The notes under the pieces: generated by a model | What the model was told of the DNA's origin: nothing | The model's database searches: none | What the model saw: only the letters and a program-made list of their open reading frames with translations | In this document: positions 1-9,029 of the stretch, one piece after another | Position numbering within the stretch: the first letter of the stretch is position 1 | Layout: each line of letters opens with the position of its first letter | Assembly: GCF_024623065.1 (NCBI RefSeq) | Contig: NZ_JANJZR010000047.1 | Location: forward strand, 1-34,273 | Origin: Bacteroides acidifaciens | GTDB lineage: Bacteria; Bacteroidota; Bacteroidia; Bacteroidales; Bacteroidaceae | DNA: 34,273 nt | Reading direction: 5' to 3' | Position numbers and translations under genes: made by a program

Positions 1-40
1 GCAGCTTAAAGAAAATGAACCGAGTTGTATAGTAATGAAT

Positions 41-74
41 AAAAAAGAAGGTGTATCGTGCATTACGACACACC
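41..74 (-). terminator. Intrinsic terminator of the LysM/PorT-like operon
   Basis: A 10-bp stem (50-59 with 65-74, loop 60-64) has one A/C position that becomes a G-U wobble when read as minus-strand RNA. On the minus strand it is followed by the T-rich run complementary to 41-49. It lies about 27 bases past the stop of the beta-barrel gene, so it most likely ends that operon. Confidence 0.7.
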
Positions 75-100
75 TCCTTTTGGGTCTCTAAAGCGATGCT

Positions 101-823
101 TTATTTTTTCAAATCAAATAAGTAAGTGAGTTTTATGGTAATTGTCCCATGAGCCGCACGTGCAAAATAATCTTTCTTCGTAGTACTATAAAAATCGGAT
201 AGAGCAAAGTAGTAGCGTCCTTCTACAATGAAGCTGCCGGCCTTCTTTGTCCTGAGTTCCACACCACCGCCACCGGCAATTCCGTAATCGAATTTGTTTT
301 GAATCTTGACGCCATATAGTGCTTTTTGGGTATTTGACAGTTTGTTCATGTCTACTCCTTCTATTTTCTCGGATTCACCGATTAAGAAACCGATTTGAGG
401 ACCTGCATGGATGAAGAATTGTAATCCTCTGTCTCGTCCGAAGGCAAGATGCGCAAGGAAGGGGATATCGATATAAGTCATTTTACGAGTATAAATTTGA
501 CTTGGGTCCTTTACAGGTTCTCCGTTTTCTCCTGGTATTTCGAATAACTGATCCCATCCTCGTTGCGAGACATTCAGTTCGACCTGTGCGCCGCAAATCA
601 TGGCAAAATACTTCTCGGAAATATAACGTGCCGTCAATCCACCGGTAATCCCCATCAGGCTGTTTTGTTTGATGGTGGGGGTGAAAGAAGCACTATTCAG
701 ATTAACGCCGCCATTGATGCCCACAGACAAATTGCTTCGTACTTCCCCGATTTGGGCAATAGCAGGAAGAGTAACACCTGTAAGCAGGAGCGTTGCGATC
801 AAAAATGGTTTTATCCTTATCAT
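101..823 (-). CDS. PorT-family outer-membrane beta-barrel protein
   Basis: The 240-residue product begins with a clear signal peptide (MIRIKPFLIATLLLTG..., likely cut after AIAQ near residue 24). The rest alternates hydrophobic and polar residues with many Gly/Tyr/Phe turns, for example the segment GIAGGGGVELRTKK and a final strand ending TIKLTYLFDLKK. This is the pattern of the small 8-10-strand barrels grouped as outer-membrane beta-barrel/PorT-like proteins in Bacteroidetes. The location is presumably the outer membrane. It starts 7 bases after the stop of the LysM gene and is very probably translated from the same mRNA. The specific role is unknown, and the PorT-like label indicates fold family only, not a type IX secretion function. 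Confidence 0.8.
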   Translation of the reverse strand: MIRIKPFLIATLLLTGVTLPAIAQIGEVRSNLSVGINGGVNLNSASFTPTIKQNSLMGITGGLTARYISEKYFAMICGAQVELNVSQRGWDQLFEIPGENGEPVKDPSQIYTRKMTYIDIPFLAHLAFGRDRGLQFFIHAGPQIGFLIGESEKIEGVDMNKLSNTQKALYGVKIQNKFDYGIAGGGGVELRTKKAGSFIVEGRYYFALSDFYSTTKKDYFARAAHGTITIKLTYLFDLKK

Positions 824-830
824 TTTCGTA

Positions 831-2597
831 TTATTCGAAGTCTAGTTTTACCAATTCAAAATTCTTAGTGAAACGTATGAAGAACACCTTCTTGTTGATA
901 AATCCGCCCCAGTTGTTCACACGCTGGAATCTAAATCCGGTCTGGATGGGAGTCAGATTCATTTTAGCGAGGTTGTTTTCAAGCTCTGAGCCATAACGTG
1001 ACAATCCTTTCAGGAAGAAGAAGCCGGTGTCAAATCCGAGCATTGCATAGTTGGGCCATTTGCTTATCAAGTCTTTACTATACCATTTGTGATAGTTATT
1101 GGTGAATTGTACTGCTGCTGGGAATAACGTATTCGTATAGAACGAAGAATAGAAATATGCATCCAGTTCAAAGAAATTCTCCAGATAATCTTTAGTGTAA
1201 GTTTGCCATTCAGGATAACCGAACAAATGAATATTTTGTTCAGGATTCTCTCTTACTAACAATGTTAACTGTGGCAACGCCTTAATTAACAGCATGTTTT
1301 TGCCTGATGTCGGAATAAAGATATTCTCTTTTCCATTGCGTAACGTTGTTTTCAATGTTTCTTTTGTCGCATTTTCGCTGACTGTCTGCATTGAAATGCC
1401 TTTGTTTTTCAATTCTTGCTTCAAACCGCTAATAAACTCCGCTTTTTCCTTGTCGGCAATTGCCGGTTCGATAAAGATAACGTGGGCATTAGGAAATTGA
1501 CGGGTGAAGTGCTCATAAACTTCCGAATACAAATAAGATTGTGGAGTATTGATCTGATAAACCGAAGGATTGCTGAATACCTCTTCACCTTTTTGAGAGA
1601 AAGGAATGACCAGGCGGATATCATTCTTTTCCGCAAAATCGGATAACGGTTTAATTTGATTCTGATGCATCGGACCGAAAATGACGTCCATATTCTTCAT
1701 TTCGTTCTTGGCAAGAATCGTATTTAAGGTAGAAACCTCTTTACCGCTGTCATATACATATAAGTCGAGCGAAGTACCCGTACGTTTCAAACTGTCTACT
1801 GCCATCAGGAAACCTTCGTAATATTCTACCATACGTTTGTCTTCCTGGAAAGGCAGTATTAATGCTGCTTTAATGGTAGACATCTCTTTAGGAGCCTCTT
1901 TGCTCTTACTGAAAAGCTCGCTGTTGCTCGGTGGAATAGCATAAGGGTCTTCTTTTGGGGTAGGCTGCACGGTCGTTGCTGCCGGGTAGGGGATACAAAG
2001 GAATTGTCCCTTTTTCATTCCCTTTTTCAATTCGGGATTGGCGGCAATCAGCTCCTGTTCGCTGATTCCGTATTCGCGGCTCACACTGAAAATCGTTTCT
2101 TTGCGCTTCACCTTATGCATATCCTTGCATCTGGGAACTACCGGACCTTGGATATTGCTGTTCGGTTCGGCGGGTGTCTGAGTAGTGACAGCCTTTTCCT
2201 CTTTTTTCTGCGGAATCAGGATAACCTGTCCGATACGGAAGTTCTCGGCACTCAGACCGGGATTTGCTTCGCAAATATCTTTTGCGGATACATTATACAT
2301 GGTTGTAAGTTTGTATAAAGTCTCTCCGGCTTGAATCGTATGGAATGTTTCTCCTTTGGGGCTTTCTTTTCCTTTGGGAATCTTAATTGTTTGTCCGGCG
2401 TAGATTTTCTCGTTGCAACCGGGGTTCAAACGGACAATATCCGATGTCGTGACATTGTACATCTTGGAAATAGAGTATAAACTTTGCCCTTTTTCGATGG
2501 TATGCAAGAAATAGGATTGGTTCTCCTGTGCATCGCTGACGGCGTATGAAACGCTTATAAAAAGCAGAAATAAGAATATTCGGTTTATCGGTTTCAT
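831..2597 (-). CDS. Triple-LysM protein with periplasmic-binding-protein-like domain
   Basis: The product has 588 residues from the ATG at 2597. An in-frame ATG at 2627 is rejected because it would lie at or before the transcription start implied by the -7 box at 2632-2639, and because MKPINRIFLFLLF gives a clean signal peptide. Three LysM domains follow, at about residues 30-73, 84-128 and 158-203. Each has the xHxxxxGxTLYxI...NxxLxxxxIxxGQxLxIP pattern, and LysM binds peptidoglycan. From about residue 240 to the end lies a type 1 periplasmic-binding/ABC-substrate-binding-like fold (starting STIKAALILPF, with DVIFGPMHQNQ and AMLGFDTGFFFLKGL). LysM plus such a domain is a recurrent Bacteroidetes architecture of unknown ligand. 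It probably sits in the periplasm on the cell wall. It is the first gene of a two-gene operon with the beta-barrel protein. Confidence 0.85.
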   Translation of the reverse strand: MKPINRIFLFLLFISVSYAVSDAQENQSYFLHTIEKGQSLYSISKMYNVTTSDIVRLNPGCNEKIYAGQTIKIPKGKESPKGETFHTIQAGETLYKLTTMYNVSAKDICEANPGLSAENFRIGQVILIPQKKEEKAVTTQTPAEPNSNIQGPVVPRCKDMHKVKRKETIFSVSREYGISEQELIAANPELKKGMKKGQFLCIPYPAATTVQPTPKEDPYAIPPSNSELFSKSKEAPKEMSTIKAALILPFQEDKRMVEYYEGFLMAVDSLKRTGTSLDLYVYDSGKEVSTLNTILAKNEMKNMDVIFGPMHQNQIKPLSDFAEKNDIRLVIPFSQKGEEVFSNPSVYQINTPQSYLYSEVYEHFTRQFPNAHVIFIEPAIADKEKAEFISGLKQELKNKGISMQTVSENATKETLKTTLRNGKENIFIPTSGKNMLLIKALPQLTLLVRENPEQNIHLFGYPEWQTYTKDYLENFFELDAYFYSSFYTNTLFPAAVQFTNNYHKWYSKDLISKWPNYAMLGFDTGFFFLKGLSRYGSELENNLAKMNLTPIQTGFRFQRVNNWGGFINKKVFFIRFTKNFELVKLDFE

Positions 2598-2631
2598 CAA
2601 ATTATAACTATTGGTTCTTGAAATCAAGGAA

Positions 2632-2639
2632 CAAAGGTA
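2632..2639 (-). promoter_or_regulatory. -7 box of LysM operon
   Basis: CAAAGGTA on the plus strand reads TACCTTTG on the minus strand, matching the Bacteroides TAnnTTTG -7 element. It is 35 bases upstream of the chosen start at 2597. No convincing -33 element was seen. Confidence 0.6.
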
Positions 2640-2723
2640 CGAATAATGCCCTATATCTTCATAAGATTTGAGTTAAGAAAATAATATTGTGCTTTTTTAG
2701 GAGCATATTTCGGGCGGAAACAT

Positions 2724-2731
2724 TAATTTTG
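2724..2731 (+). promoter_or_regulatory. -7 box of uvrA
   Basis: TAATTTTG matches TAnnTTTG. Transcription would begin near 2735-2738. That leaves almost no leader for an ATG at 2740, but about 17-20 bases, including AAGGA at 2743-2747, for the ATG at 2755. It therefore bears on the choice of uvrA start. Confidence 0.6.
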
Positions 2732-2754
2732 CAGCATTTATGAAGGATATGAAT

Positions 2755-5580
2755 ATGCAGGAAACAGAATATATTAATGTGTACGGTGCGCGCGTGCACA
2801 ACTTGAAGGATATTGATGCCGAAATCCCCCGCAATAGTCTGACGGTCATTACCGGACTGAGTGGTAGTGGAAAATCTTCTCTAGCCTTCGATACGATTTT
2901 TGCGGAAGGGCAACGTCGTTATATCGAAACTTTTTCAGCCTATGCCCGCAATTTCCTGGGCAACCTTGAACGTCCGGATGTCGATAAAATAACAGGCTTG
3001 AGTCCGGTTATCTCCATTGAACAGAAAACAACGAATAAAAATCCCCGTTCTACCGTAGGGACAACGACTGAGATATACGATTATCTGCGTTTGCTCTATG
3101 CCCGTGCGGGAGTAGCTTATTCGTACTTGTCCGGCGAGGAGATGGTGAAATATACCGAGGAACAGATTCTGGATTTAATCCTGAAAGATTATAAAGGAAA
3201 GAAAATATATCTGCTTGCTCCTATGGTTCGTGGTCGTAAGGGACATTACAGGGAACTGTTTGAGCAGGTACGCAAAAAAGGATACTTGTATGTACGGGTG
3301 GATGGTGAAGTGCGTGAAATAACGCATGGTATGAAACTTGACAGATATAAAAATCATGACGTCGAAGTCGTTATTGATAAATTAGTGGTAACGGAAAAGG
3401 ACGACCGGCGCTTGAAACAGAGTGTGGCAACTACCATGCGACAGGGAGACGGCTTGATGATGATTCTGGATGCCCAATCCGAAAGTATCCGTCATTATAG
3501 TAAGCGCCTTATGTGTCCGGTCACCGGACTGTCTTATCGTGAACCGGCTCCGCATAATTTCTCGTTCAACTCTCCGCAAGGAGCGTGTCCGAAATGTAAA
3601 GGATTGGGGGTAGTCAATCAGATTGACGTGGATAAGGTAATTCCCGAGCGTGAGCTTTCCATATATGAAGGCGCCATAGCACCTTTGGGAAAATATAAGA
3701 ATGCGATGATTTTCTGGCAAATCGGTGCTTTGCTTGAGAAGTACGATGTAACGTTGAAAACACCGGTTAAGGAATTGCCCGACGATGCGATTGATGAAGT
3801 GTTGTATGGCTCTGACGAACGGATTAAAATCAAGAGTTCGCTGATCGGCACTTCATCCGATTACTTTGTTACCTATGAAGGAGTGGTGAAGTATATTCAG
3901 ATGTTGCAGGAGAAAGATGCTTCTGCGACAGCACAGAAATGGGCGGAACAATTTGCTAAAACTACTGTTTGTCCCGAATGTAAAGGGGCCCGCTTGAATA
4001 AGGAAGCTCTGCATTTCCGAATCCATGACAAGAATATCAATGAACTGGCAAACATGGACATCAACGAGCTGTATGACTGGTTGATGAAGGTAGATGAATT
4101 CCTTTCCGACAAACAGAAGAAAATCTCCGTAGAGATTCTGAAAGAGATTCGTACGCGTTTGAAGTTCCTGCTGGATGTCGGTTTGGATTATCTGGCGTTG
4201 AACCGTAGTTCTGTCAGCCTTTCCGGCGGGGAGAGCCAGCGTATCCGTTTGGCTACACAGATTGGTTCTCAATTGGTGAATGTGCTTTATATTCTCGACG
4301 AGCCGAGTATCGGTTTGCATCAGCGTGATAATTTACGTCTTATCAACTCTTTGAAAGAACTCCGTGACATGGGAAACTCCGTGATTGTGGTGGAACATGA
4401 TAAGGATATGATGCTGGCTGCCGACTATGTCATCGATATGGGACCGAAAGCCGGTCGCCTGGGTGGAGAGGTCGTTTTTGCAGGAACTCCCCAAGAGATG
4501 CTGAAGACGGATACGATGACTTCGCAATACCTGAACGGGAAGATGAAAATTGAAATTCCTGCCAAGCGTAGAGAAGGAAACGGAAAATCTATCTGGTTGA
4601 AAGGGGCGAAAGGTAATAACCTGAAGGATGTTACTGTCGAATTCCCGTTAGGAAAACTGATTTGTGTAACGGGAGTGTCGGGAAGCGGAAAGTCTACCTT
4701 GATTAATGAAACTCTGCAACCGATTCTGTCGCAGAAGTTCTATCGCTCTTTGCAGGAGCCTTTGGAATACGATTCGATTGAAGGATTGGAAAACATTGAT
4801 AAGGTAGTGAATGTCGATCAATCACCTTTAGGACGTACGCCACGCTCCAATCCTGCTACCTATACCGGTGTGTTCTCTGATATCCGTAATCTGTTTGTTG
4901 GTCTTCCGGAGGCTAAGATTCGCGGTTACAAACCGGGACGCTTCTCCTTTAATGTTTCAGGCGGACGTTGTGAAGCTTGTACGGGAAATGGTTATAAGAC
5001 AATTGAAATGAATTTCCTTCCTGATGTCTATGTGCCTTGTGAAGTCTGTCACGGCAAACGTTATAACCGGGAAACACTGGAAGTACGTTTCAAAGGAAAA
5101 TCGATTGCCGATGTACTTGATATGACTATCAACCGTGCCGTAGAATTCTTTGAAAACGTTCCGCAAATCTTGAATAAGATAAAAGTATTGCAGGATGTCG
5201 GACTGGGATATATCAAGTTGGGACAATCTTCTACCACACTTTCCGGGGGGGAGAGCCAACGTGTGAAACTGGCAACGGAACTGTCGAAAAGAGATACAGG
5301 CAAGACCCTTTACATCCTTGATGAACCGACTACCGGACTTCATTTTGAAGATATCCGCGTACTGATGGGAGTACTGAATAAGCTTGTGGATAAAGGGAAT
5401 ACGGTTGTCGTCATCGAACACAATCTGGATGTGATTAAAATGGCGGATTATATTATTGATATGGGCCCTGAGGGTGGTAAGGGCGGGGGAGAACTCCTTA
5501 GTTACGGAACACCGGAAGAGGTTGCGAAGAGCCATAAGGGATATACACCTAAGTTTCTTCGCGAAGAATTGGGGCTCTAA
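2755..5580 (+). CDS. uvrA: UvrABC system protein A (excinuclease ATPase subunit)
   Basis: UvrA recognises DNA lesions as a dimer and loads UvrB in nucleotide excision repair. Two ABC ATPase halves are visible: Walker [10 protein letters not shown] near codon 35-40 and GVSGSGKST near 640, signature LSGGESQR near 490 and 830, Walker [13 protein letters not shown] and [12 protein letters not shown]. Zinc-finger cysteines occur as CPVTG...CPKCKG (about 255-285) and CEACTGNG...CEVCHGK (about 740-770). The open frame begins at 2740 (946 residues), with further ATGs at 2749 and 2755. The 2755 start (941 residues) is preferred because AAGGA is 7 bases upstream, the promoter leaves no leader for 2740, and the protein then begins close to where E. 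coli UvrA (about 940 residues) begins. It appears to be transcribed alone, divergently from the LysM operon. Confidence 0.97.
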   Translation: MQETEYINVYGARVHNLKDIDAEIPRNSLTVITGLSGSGKSSLAFDTIFAEGQRRYIETFSAYARNFLGNLERPDVDKITGLSPVISIEQKTTNKNPRSTVGTTTEIYDYLRLLYARAGVAYSYLSGEEMVKYTEEQILDLILKDYKGKKIYLLAPMVRGRKGHYRELFEQVRKKGYLYVRVDGEVREITHGMKLDRYKNHDVEVVIDKLVVTEKDDRRLKQSVATTMRQGDGLMMILDAQSESIRHYSKRLMCPVTGLSYREPAPHNFSFNSPQGACPKCKGLGVVNQIDVDKVIPERELSIYEGAIAPLGKYKNAMIFWQIGALLEKYDVTLKTPVKELPDDAIDEVLYGSDERIKIKSSLIGTSSDYFVTYEGVVKYIQMLQEKDASATAQKWAEQFAKTTVCPECKGARLNKEALHFRIHDKNINELANMDINELYDWLMKVDEFLSDKQKKISVEILKEIRTRLKFLLDVGLDYLALNRSSVSLSGGESQRIRLATQIGSQLVNVLYILDEPSIGLHQRDNLRLINSLKELRDMGNSVIVVEHDKDMMLAADYVIDMGPKAGRLGGEVVFAGTPQEMLKTDTMTSQYLNGKMKIEIPAKRREGNGKSIWLKGAKGNNLKDVTVEFPLGKLICVTGVSGSGKSTLINETLQPILSQKFYRSLQEPLEYDSIEGLENIDKVVNVDQSPLGRTPRSNPATYTGVFSDIRNLFVGLPEAKIRGYKPGRFSFNVSGGRCEACTGNGYKTIEMNFLPDVYVPCEVCHGKRYNRETLEVRFKGKSIADVLDMTINRAVEFFENVPQILNKIKVLQDVGLGYIKLGQSSTTLSGGESQRVKLATELSKRDTGKTLYILDEPTTGLHFEDIRVLMGVLNKLVDKGNTVVVIEHNLDVIKMADYIIDMGPEGGKGGGELLSYGTPEEVAKSHKGYTPKFLREELGL

Positions 5581-5695
5581 TTGGAAGCATAGCGTTCCCC
5601 TAATAAAGTCAACTATTCTTAATAAAAGTCATAGAGGATTTTGTCTCCTGCTAATTCTTTATTTGTCAGATATAGAAAGTATAAATATAACGAAA

Positions 5696-6175
5696 ATGAA
5701 AATCAATAAAACAAATGCCGCACGGCTGTTAGATAAAGCTAAGATAGCCTATGAACTGATTCCCTATGAGGTAGATGAGAACGACTTGAGTGCTATCCAT
5801 GTGGCAGCTAACTTAGGTGAGAACATAGAGCAAGTATTCAAAACGCTCGTTTTGCATGGCGATAAAAGCGGATATTTTGTTTGCGTCATTCCGGGCGAAC
5901 ACGAAGTTGACTTGAAATGGGCAGCAAAGGCTTCCGGCAATAAAAAGTGTGACTTGATACCTGTGAAAGAACTTCTACCACTTACCGGATATATCCGGGG
6001 TGGTTGTTCTCCTATCGGCATGAAGAAGCATTTTCCTACTTATATCCATGAGACTTGCCTGCAATTTCCGTATATTTATGTAAGCGCAGGTGTGAGGGGA
6101 CTTCAGATAAAATTAGCTCCGGGAGATTTGATTCGTGAGTCGAGAGCGGAAATTTGTCGTTTATTTGAGGACTAA
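5696..6175 (+). CDS. ybaK: YbaK/EbsC-type Cys-tRNA(Pro) deacylase
   Basis: The product has 159 residues, the same length as E. coli YbaK. The family hydrolyses Cys-tRNA(Pro) mischarged by prolyl-tRNA synthetase and acts in the cytoplasm. Conserved features are VFKTLVL, containing the catalytic lysine (K49 here), and the GGCSPIG substrate-loop motif near residue 105-111. The frame is open further upstream to 5456, inside uvrA. The ATG at 5696 is chosen because family homology begins with KINKTNAARLLDKAKI immediately after it. No promoter box was recognised in the 115-base gap after uvrA, so it may be read from uvrA or from an atypical promoter. Confidence 0.92.
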   Translation: MKINKTNAARLLDKAKIAYELIPYEVDENDLSAIHVAANLGENIEQVFKTLVLHGDKSGYFVCVIPGEHEVDLKWAAKASGNKKCDLIPVKELLPLTGYIRGGCSPIGMKKHFPTYIHETCLQFPYIYVSAGVRGLQIKLAPGDLIRESRAEICRLFED

Positions 6176-6212
6176 ATCCTGTTATTTATAGAGTAAATAT
6201 GCCTGCATATTC

Positions 6213-6242
6213 TTTGAGTGAATTAAAAAAAGTATATATTTG
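6213..6242 (+). promoter_or_regulatory. Promoter of the POT transporter
   Basis: A -33 TTTG at 6213-6216 and a -7 TATATTTG at 6235-6242 are separated by 18 bases. This is one of the best-matching Bacteroides promoters in the window. The start codon is 41 bases downstream of the -7 box. Confidence 0.75.
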
Positions 6243-6282
6243 CAGAAAATATCAATTTTATTAATCTAATATTCTTGTTTAT

Positions 6283-7947
6283 ATGTTTGAAGGACAACCG
6301 AAAGGGCTATACGCTTTAGCCTTGGCTAACACGGGCGAACGTTTTGGCTACTACACGATGCTTGCTATCTTTACACTTTTCTTACAAGCGAAATTTGGTT
6401 ACACGGCAGCAGAAACTTCTACAATTTTTGGTTCATTCTTGGCAGCAGTTTACTTTATGCCTCTTGTTGGTGGTATTTTGGCTGACAAGTGCGGTTATGG
6501 TAAGATGGTGACGACAGGTATCATTGTCATGTTTATTGGTTATCTGCTTTTAGCGATTCCTACTGCAGCAGACCTCACCGGTAAGATGATGATGTTTGGT
6601 TCACTGTTTTTGATTGCTTGCGGAACCGGACTATTTAAAGGTAATTTGCAGGTAATGGTGGGTAACCTTTATGATTCTCCGGAATATAGTTCAAAGCGTG
6701 ACACCGCTTTCAGCTTATTCTATATGGCAATCAATGTAGGTGCGTTATTTGCTCCGACAGCTGCAACTAAGGTTACCAACTATATCTTAGGTGGTGCAGG
6801 ATTTACTTACAACGCTCAAATACCTTCTTTGGCGCATCAATTCCTTGATGGAACTATTACTCCCGAAGGAAATGTTGCTCTTAGCGGCTTGCAGGCTGCC
6901 CAGGGTTTTGCCGGTGATACAGCCGCATTCTGTAGTTCTTATATAGAGAAGCTGTCAGAAGCATATAACTATGGTTTTGCCGTAGCTTGTATTTCTTTGA
7001 TTATTTCAATGGCAATCTACGTATGCTGCCGTCCTATGTTTAAACATGCGGATTATAATTCTAAACAGGCTAAGGCTGTAAATAATAATAACGAACCGGA
7101 ACTTACTCCGGCACAGACAAAGGAACGTATCGTTGCTTTATTGCTTGTCTTCTCTGTGGTTATCTTCTTCTGGATGGCATTCCATCAGAATGGTTTGACA
7201 ATGACATTCTTTGCACGCGATTATACTACTCAATCCGTGACAGGGCTTGACCGTATTGGGTTCGATGTGTGGAATCTGGTTCTTCTTGTTATCGCTGTTT
7301 ATGGTGCATTCTCCCTTTTCCAGTCAAAAACCGGCCGTGGAAAAGCGATTGGCGGTATTGCTGTATTGGCTTCTTTGGGTGTATTGTTTTGGAATTATTC
7401 TTCTATGAATCCGACTGTAGAAATCCTTCCTCAAATATTCCAGCAGTTCAATCCGTTCTTTGTAGTGGCTCTGACTCCGGTATCTTTGGCGGTCTTTGGT
7501 TATTTGGCTAGAAAGAAAAAAGAACCGTCCGCACCACGCAAAATCGGTATCGGTATGGTGATTGCTGCGTGTGGTTTCTTGATTCTGGCAGTTGGTTCTA
7601 TGGGCTTGCCTACTCCGAAAGAAGTGGAAACAGCGGGTATTAATCCGGATGTCCTGGTTTCTCCCAACTGGTTGATTTCTACTTATCTTGTGTTGACCTT
7701 TGCTGAGTTGTTGCTTTCTCCGATGGGTATTTCTTTCGTTTCGAAAGTGGCTCCGCCCAAGTATAAAGGTATGATGATGGGGGGCTGGTTTGTAGCTACT
7801 GCTATTGGTAACTATTTGGTCGCTATTATTGGTTATCTGTGGGGTGGCATGCAACTGTGGATGGTATGGAGCGTATTGATTGCCTGCTGTCTGTTATCAG
7901 CTCTGTTTATCTTCTCTATCATGAAGAAACTTGAAAAGGTGGCATAA
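6283..7947 (+). CDS. POT/PTR-family peptide transporter
   Basis: The product is a 554-residue polytopic membrane protein of the proton-dependent oligopeptide transporter family (MFS fold). POT signatures include ANTGERFGYYTMLAIFTLFL in the first helix, the cytoplasmic loop GGILADKCGYGKMV, and GTGLFKGNLQVMVGNLY. A hydrophilic linker around residues 255-280 (KHADYNSKQAK...) and hydrophobic segments up to the C-terminus are as usual for Bacteroidetes members. The family ExxERFxYY proton-coupling motif reads NxxERFGYY here, lacking the first glutamate. The substrate is probably di- or tripeptides, but the altered motif leaves both coupling and substrate uncertain. It is transcribed alone and ends at a strong shared terminator. 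Confidence 0.88.
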   Translation: MFEGQPKGLYALALANTGERFGYYTMLAIFTLFLQAKFGYTAAETSTIFGSFLAAVYFMPLVGGILADKCGYGKMVTTGIIVMFIGYLLLAIPTAADLTGKMMMFGSLFLIACGTGLFKGNLQVMVGNLYDSPEYSSKRDTAFSLFYMAINVGALFAPTAATKVTNYILGGAGFTYNAQIPSLAHQFLDGTITPEGNVALSGLQAAQGFAGDTAAFCSSYIEKLSEAYNYGFAVACISLIISMAIYVCCRPMFKHADYNSKQAKAVNNNNEPELTPAQTKERIVALLLVFSVVIFFWMAFHQNGLTMTFFARDYTTQSVTGLDRIGFDVWNLVLLVIAVYGAFSLFQSKTGRGKAIGGIAVLASLGVLFWNYSSMNPTVEILPQIFQQFNPFFVVALTPVSLAVFGYLARKKKEPSAPRKIGIGMVIAACGFLILAVGSMGLPTPKEVETAGINPDVLVSPNWLISTYLVLTFAELLLSPMGISFVSKVAPPKYKGMMMGGWFVATAIGNYLVAIIGYLWGGMQLWMVWSVLIACCLLSALFIFSIMKKLEKVA

Positions 7948-7983
7948 ATGGAGACGGGTATTTGCCCGGTAATATTATTTAAT

Positions 7984-8021
7984 AAAAAAGGCTTGCAGAT
8001 TGTGTTCTGCAAGCCTTTTTT
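7984..8021. terminator. Bidirectional terminator between transporter and acetyltransferase
   Basis: A perfect 16-bp inverted repeat (7984-7999 with 8006-8021) has a 6-base loop. It is GC-rich in the centre (GGCTTGCAGA) and ends in six T on either strand. It sits between convergent genes and should terminate both. Confidence 0.92.
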
Positions 8022-8022
8022 A

Positions 8023-8517
8023 TTAAATATCCAGTCCCATGATATAATCATTCATATAATATCCGTTTCCAATCGGAAAATCACCTTCCCGCAACTTTCT
8101 CATTCCCATGTGTTCGTAAAACTGTAATGCCTTGTTATTGCGATTTACATTTAGTTCCATCAGGCAAGGTTCCGGATGCACTTCCTTGATATACTTGACC
8201 GCTTCCTTAAACAAGAAACTTCCGCAATGCGTACCCTGAAAGCGGGGGAGAACATAGATTTTCTGAAGATGGAATACGTCTTTTTCCTGTTGCTGCACAG
8301 AGACGTATCCGCATGGCCCACTGTCCTTGTAAGCGATAAAATAGACATGCCCTTCTTCCATTTGCTTGAGAATATTCTGAGGCGCATACATCCAATCCAT
8401 CATATAATCCAGTTGTTCGGGAGATAAGATTTCCTTGTAAGTGGCGGGAAAAACTTCCTTTGCCATCCTATTGATAAGTTCGCAATCGGCAAACGTCGCT
8501 TTTCGAATACTAAACAT
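8023..8517 (-). CDS. GNAT-family N-acetyltransferase
   Basis: The product has 164 residues from the ATG at 8517. An in-frame ATG at 8550 overlaps the -7 box and is rejected. The GNAT fold is shown by MFSIRKATFADCELI at the N-terminus, the central strand YFIAYKDSGPCGYVSVQQ, the acetyl-CoA loop LPRFQGTHCGSFLFKEAVKYI (a variant of Q/RxxGxG/A) and the C-terminal LELNVNRNNKALQFYEHMG-like segment. The enzyme transfers an acetyl group from acetyl-CoA to an unknown amine acceptor. It is monocistronic and convergent with the peptide transporter, and its stop lies directly beside the shared terminator. Confidence 0.88.
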   Translation of the reverse strand: MFSIRKATFADCELINRMAKEVFPATYKEILSPEQLDYMMDWMYAPQNILKQMEEGHVYFIAYKDSGPCGYVSVQQQEKDVFHLQKIYVLPRFQGTHCGSFLFKEAVKYIKEVHPEPCLMELNVNRNNKALQFYEHMGMRKLREGDFPIGNGYYMNDYIMGLDI

Positions 8518-8547
8518 ACATATTTTCTTTTTGTGGTTTAACGGGCA

Positions 8548-8555
8548 CAAATATA
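8548..8555 (-). promoter_or_regulatory. -7 box of the acetyltransferase gene
   Basis: CAAATATA on the plus strand is TATATTTG on the minus strand, 31 bases before the ATG at 8517. No clear -33 was seen. Confidence 0.6.
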
Positions 8556-8617
8556 ACCATTATTTCTTTTTATAATAAGGTGTAATCTCTCTAATCATTT
8601 AATTATTATTAATTTAT

Positions 8618-8640
8618 AGTACTTTGTAATGCAAGGTACT
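8618..8640. promoter_or_regulatory. Candidate PadR operator palindrome
   Basis: A 23-base imperfect palindrome is centred on 8629. The arms are AGTACTTTGTA and TGCAAGGTACT, with nine of eleven positions complementary and both mismatches transitions. It overlaps the -33 region of the PadR-PspC promoter. PadR regulators usually bind palindromes of this size in their own promoters, so it is a good autoregulatory operator candidate. Binding itself is inferred. Confidence 0.6.
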
Positions 8641-8651
8641 GGAGTAATACA

Positions 8652-8659
8652 TATATTTG
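8652..8659 (+). promoter_or_regulatory. -7 box of the padR-pspC operon
   Basis: TATATTTG matches TAnnTTTG and lies 22 bases before the padR-like ATG. The nearest TTTG (8623-8626) is 25 bases away, longer than ideal, and lies inside the palindrome. Confidence 0.65.
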
Positions 8660-8681
8660 TGCCATACAAAAGAAGAAAATA

Positions 8682-9008
8682 ATGAAAGTAGACAATGTAA
8701 AATCCCAGATGAGAAAAGGCATGCTTGAATATTGTATCATGCTTTTGCTGCATAAGGAGCCTGCTTATGCTTCAGATATTATTCAGAAGCTGAAAGAGGC
8801 TCAACTGATTGTGGTAGAGGGTACTTTGTATCCCTTGCTGACACGTCTGAAGAATGATGACCTGCTAAGTTATGAATGGGTGGAATCTACACAAGGACCA
8901 CCACGCAAATATTATAAACTCACAGAAAGTGGAGAAACCTTTTTGGGAGAACTTGAAATATCCTGGAAAGAATTGAACGAAACAGTGAACCATATTGCCA
9001 ATAGATAA
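8682..9008 (+). CDS. PadR-family transcriptional regulator
   Basis: The product has 108 residues, the normal length of the short PadR class. It is a winged helix-turn-helix with KGMLEYCIMLLLHKEPAYASDII at the N-terminus, the recognition region EGTLYPLLTRLKNDDLLSY and the wing ESTQGPPRKYYKLTESGE. A short C-terminal dimerisation helix (FLGELEISWKELNETVNHI) follows. Such regulators usually repress their own operon and lose DNA binding on ligand contact. It is followed after 21 bases by the PspC-domain gene, a pairing frequent in Bacteroidetes. A palindrome in the promoter (8618-8640) is a plausible binding site. Confidence 0.93.
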   Translation: MKVDNVKSQMRKGMLEYCIMLLLHKEPAYASDIIQKLKEAQLIVVEGTLYPLLTRLKNDDLLSYEWVESTQGPPRKYYKLTESGETFLGELEISWKELNETVNHIANR

Positions 9009-9029
9009 TCCGAAAAAGAAAAAGTTAAA

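Noticed and set aside
89..104. Sequence AAAGCGATGCTTTA occurring both near 90 and near 26397
   Set aside because: A shared 14-mer is expected by chance about once or twice in 34 kb, and the second copy is explained by a terminator stem.
5581..5640. Possible terminator after uvrA (GGGG ... CCCC)
   Set aside because: The pairing is only four bases with a long loop and no T-run. It is not convincing.
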